Shown here piece after piece: positions 57,115-58,889 of a stretch of 58,889 bases of DNA. Made by a program: the position numbers and the translations under genes. This DNA comes from Flavobacteriales bacterium (GTDB lineage Bacteria; Bacteroidota; Bacteroidia; Flavobacteriales_D; Crocinitomicaceae): the NCBI GenBank assembly GCA_009926125.1, contig RFPM01000004.1:1-58889 (forward strand), in the 5' to 3' direction. Within the stretch, counting starts at the first letter, position 1, and the number at the start of each line of letters is the position of its first letter. Under the pieces are notes generated by a model that was given only the letters and a program-made list of their open reading frames with translations, made no database searches and was not told where the DNA came from.

Positions 57115-58362
57115 ATGGCTGAAATCGTATACATGCCAAAGTTAAGTGATACCATGACAGAGGGTGTTGTTGCCGCTTGGACAAAAAATGTTGGTGATGC
57201 TGTAAAAACAGGTGAAATTCTCGCTGAAATTGAAACTGACAAAGCCACAATGGAATTTGAATCTTTCTATGATGGCGTTCTTCTCTATATCGGAGTTGAA
57301 ACAGGTAAAACTGCACCCGTAAATGCTATTTTAGCAATTATTGGGGATAAAGGAGAAGATATTGCTTCACTTATTACGGCTACTCCTGGAGAACCTGTAA
57401 TTTCTGAAAAGAAAGTGGAAGAGAAAAAAGAAGCTGCCCCTACTCCACTTGTAGTGCAACAAAAAGCTCCCGTTGCAGAGGTAAAAAGTATTCCTTTATC
57501 TTCAAATTCAGGACGAATTTTCGCATCTCCTTTGGCAAAAAAATTGGCGGAAGAAAAAGGTATTGACATTAACGCTGTTTCTGGAACAGGTGAAAATGGT
57601 AGAATTATTAAAAAAGATGTTGACCATTATACGCCATATACACCTGCAAATAGAACTTTTTCTCAAGCTCAAATTGGAGTTGAAGGATTTACTGATGAAC
57701 CAGTTAGTCAAATGCGTAAGACAATTTCACGGCGTTTAGCAGAAAGTAAATTTAGTGCTCCTCATTTCTATCTAACACTAGATATTGATATGGATCAAGC
57801 AATCACTATTCGGAAAGGATTAAACAGTGTGGAAGGCGTAAAAGTTTCATTCAATGACATGGTTGTCAAAGCTGTTGGCATGTCCTTAAAACAACATCCA
57901 ACAGTAAACAGTGCTTGGATGGGAGATTTCATACGTAAAAATCAGCATGTTCATGTTGGTGTTGCCGTTGCTGTTGAAGATGGACTTCTTGTTCCTGTTA
58001 TTCGCTTTGCAGATTCAAAAGGAATTCTTGAAATTGCTTCAGAGGTACGAGAATATGCCCAAAAAGCGAAAGACAAAAAACTTCAACCATCCGACTGGGA
58101 GGGAAATACATTTACAATTTCAAATCTAGGAATGTTTGGCATTGAATCCTTTACAGCGATTATTAACGCTCCAGATAGTTGTATAATGGCAGTTGGAGGT
58201 ATTAAGGAAGTTCCAGTTGTTAAAGATGGAAAGATTGTTCCTGGAAATGTGATGAAAGTAACATTATCCTGCGATCACCGTGTAGTAGATGGTGCATCAG
58301 GCGCTGCATTTCTTCAAACCTTTAAACAGTTCATGGAGAATCCAGTTTCAATGCTAATCTAA
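57115..58362 (+). CDS. pdhC: Pyruvate dehydrogenase complex dihydrolipoamide acetyltransferase (E2)
   Basis: One lipoyl domain (EIETDKATMEFESF), E3-binding domain (RIFASPLAKKLAEEKGIDINAVSGTGENGRI), catalytic CDHRVVDGASGAAFL. Confidence 0.95.
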   Translation: MAEIVYMPKLSDTMTEGVVAAWTKNVGDAVKTGEILAEIETDKATMEFESFYDGVLLYIGVETGKTAPVNAILAIIGDKGEDIASLITATPGEPVISEKKVEEKKEAAPTPLVVQQKAPVAEVKSIPLSSNSGRIFASPLAKKLAEEKGIDINAVSGTGENGRIIKKDVDHYTPYTPANRTFSQAQIGVEGFTDEPVSQMRKTISRRLAESKFSAPHFYLTLDIDMDQAITIRKGLNSVEGVKVSFNDMVVKAVGMSLKQHPTVNSAWMGDFIRKNQHVHVGVAVAVEDGLLVPVIRFADSKGILEIASEVREYAQKAKDKKLQPSDWEGNTFTISNLGMFGIESFTAIINAPDSCIMAVGGIKEVPVVKDGKIVPGNVMKVTLSCDHRVVDGASGAAFLQTFKQFMENPVSMLI

Positions 58363-58375
58363 ATAATTTTGTTAA

Positions 58376-58889
58376 CTAGCTGAAAAACCAGCTGGCAACA
58401 AATATTGCCGTAATTACACAGATTAAATCCACTAGAAGCATCGTTCCTAAAGTATAGCGCGTATTCTTTATGTTTACAGAACCAAAATAAAGCGCAATTA
58501 CATAAAAGGTTGTTTCTGCACTGCATTGAAATATACAACTTAATCTTCCTGTAAAAGAATCAACGCCAAAAGTTCGCATAGAATCTATCATAAATCCACG
58601 CGAGCCTCCAGAGCTAAAAGGTCGAAGCATTGCAACAGGCAAAGAATCTGTAATATCTTTTGCAACTCCCATGTATGAAAATAAATAGGAAATTCCATTA
58701 CTCATAATTTCAAACAATCCTGAATTTCTAAACAAAGAAATAGCAACCAACATTCCCAATACGTATGGAAAAATAGTAACGCCAGTTTTTAATCCATTTT
58801 GAGCACCTGAAACAAAAGCATCAAAAATAGTGGTGTTTTTTTCAGTAAAACGTCTTTCCTGAGCAAATGAAAATATCAGTGTAAAACCA
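58376..58889 (-). CDS. Spore maturation/nucleoside recognition (Gate) domain membrane protein, SpmB-like (partial, runs off the right edge)
   Basis: Frame stays open past the listed Met to the window end (GFTLIFSFAQERRFTEKNTTIFDAFVSGAQNGLKTGVTIFPYVLGMLVAI...); SLPVAMLRPFSSGGSRGFM and GRLSCIFQCSAETTFYVIALYFG are SpmB-like. Confidence 0.85.
   Translation of the reverse strand, partial: GFTLIFSFAQERRFTEKNTTIFDAFVSGAQNGLKTGVTIFPYVLGMLVAISLFRNSGLFEIMSNGISYLFSYMGVAKDITDSLPVAMLRPFSSGGSRGFMIDSMRTFGVDSFTGRLSCIFQCSAETTFYVIALYFGSVNIKNTRYTLGTMLLVDLICVITAIFVASWFFS

Noticed and set aside
1-58889. CRISPR array, transposon, prophage, toxin-antitoxin or known defence system
   Set aside because: No regularly spaced direct repeats, transposase, integrase or recognisable defence genes were seen; gene content is core-like throughout.

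Overview
The window is an AT-rich chromosomal segment from a Bacteroidota bacterium. The Flavobacteriia-type assignment is inferred from T9SS and gliding-type C-terminal domains, TAnnTTTG promoter-like motifs, bshA, secreted M16 pairs and selD/selU. It is densely packed with core metabolism and housekeeping genes: rpmH, pckA, murQ, selU-selD, dnaK, meaB, bshA, folD, sucC, accC, tamB, tsaD, dsbD-like, topB, argS, arginase, trhO, lgt, pdhA and pdhC. It also carries several secreted or cell-surface proteins with T9SS-type C-termini. I see no CRISPR array, no transposase or integrase, and no tRNA or rRNA gene. The most notable items are: (1) a lysyl-oxidase-like protein with an apparently intact Cu-binding His cluster and LTQ Lys/Tyr pair, fused to a T9SS sorting domain and translationally coupled to a secreted propeller protein; (2) a GH3-C/beta-lactamase protein that has lost the GH3 catalytic barrel but keeps a lipoprotein-type signal peptide, next to murQ; (3) an uncharacterised secreted protein built from about nine ~36-residue repeats; (4) two separate M16 peptidase pairs with split catalytic and substrate motifs, one with an apparent C-terminal lipid-binding-like extension; (5) an arginase-argS stop/start fusion; (6) a folD-S4-domain overlap that mirrors the folD/ybcJ neighbourhood of E. 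coli. I found no convincing wholly new defence or mobile system. All calls come from reading the sequence and motifs, with no database search.
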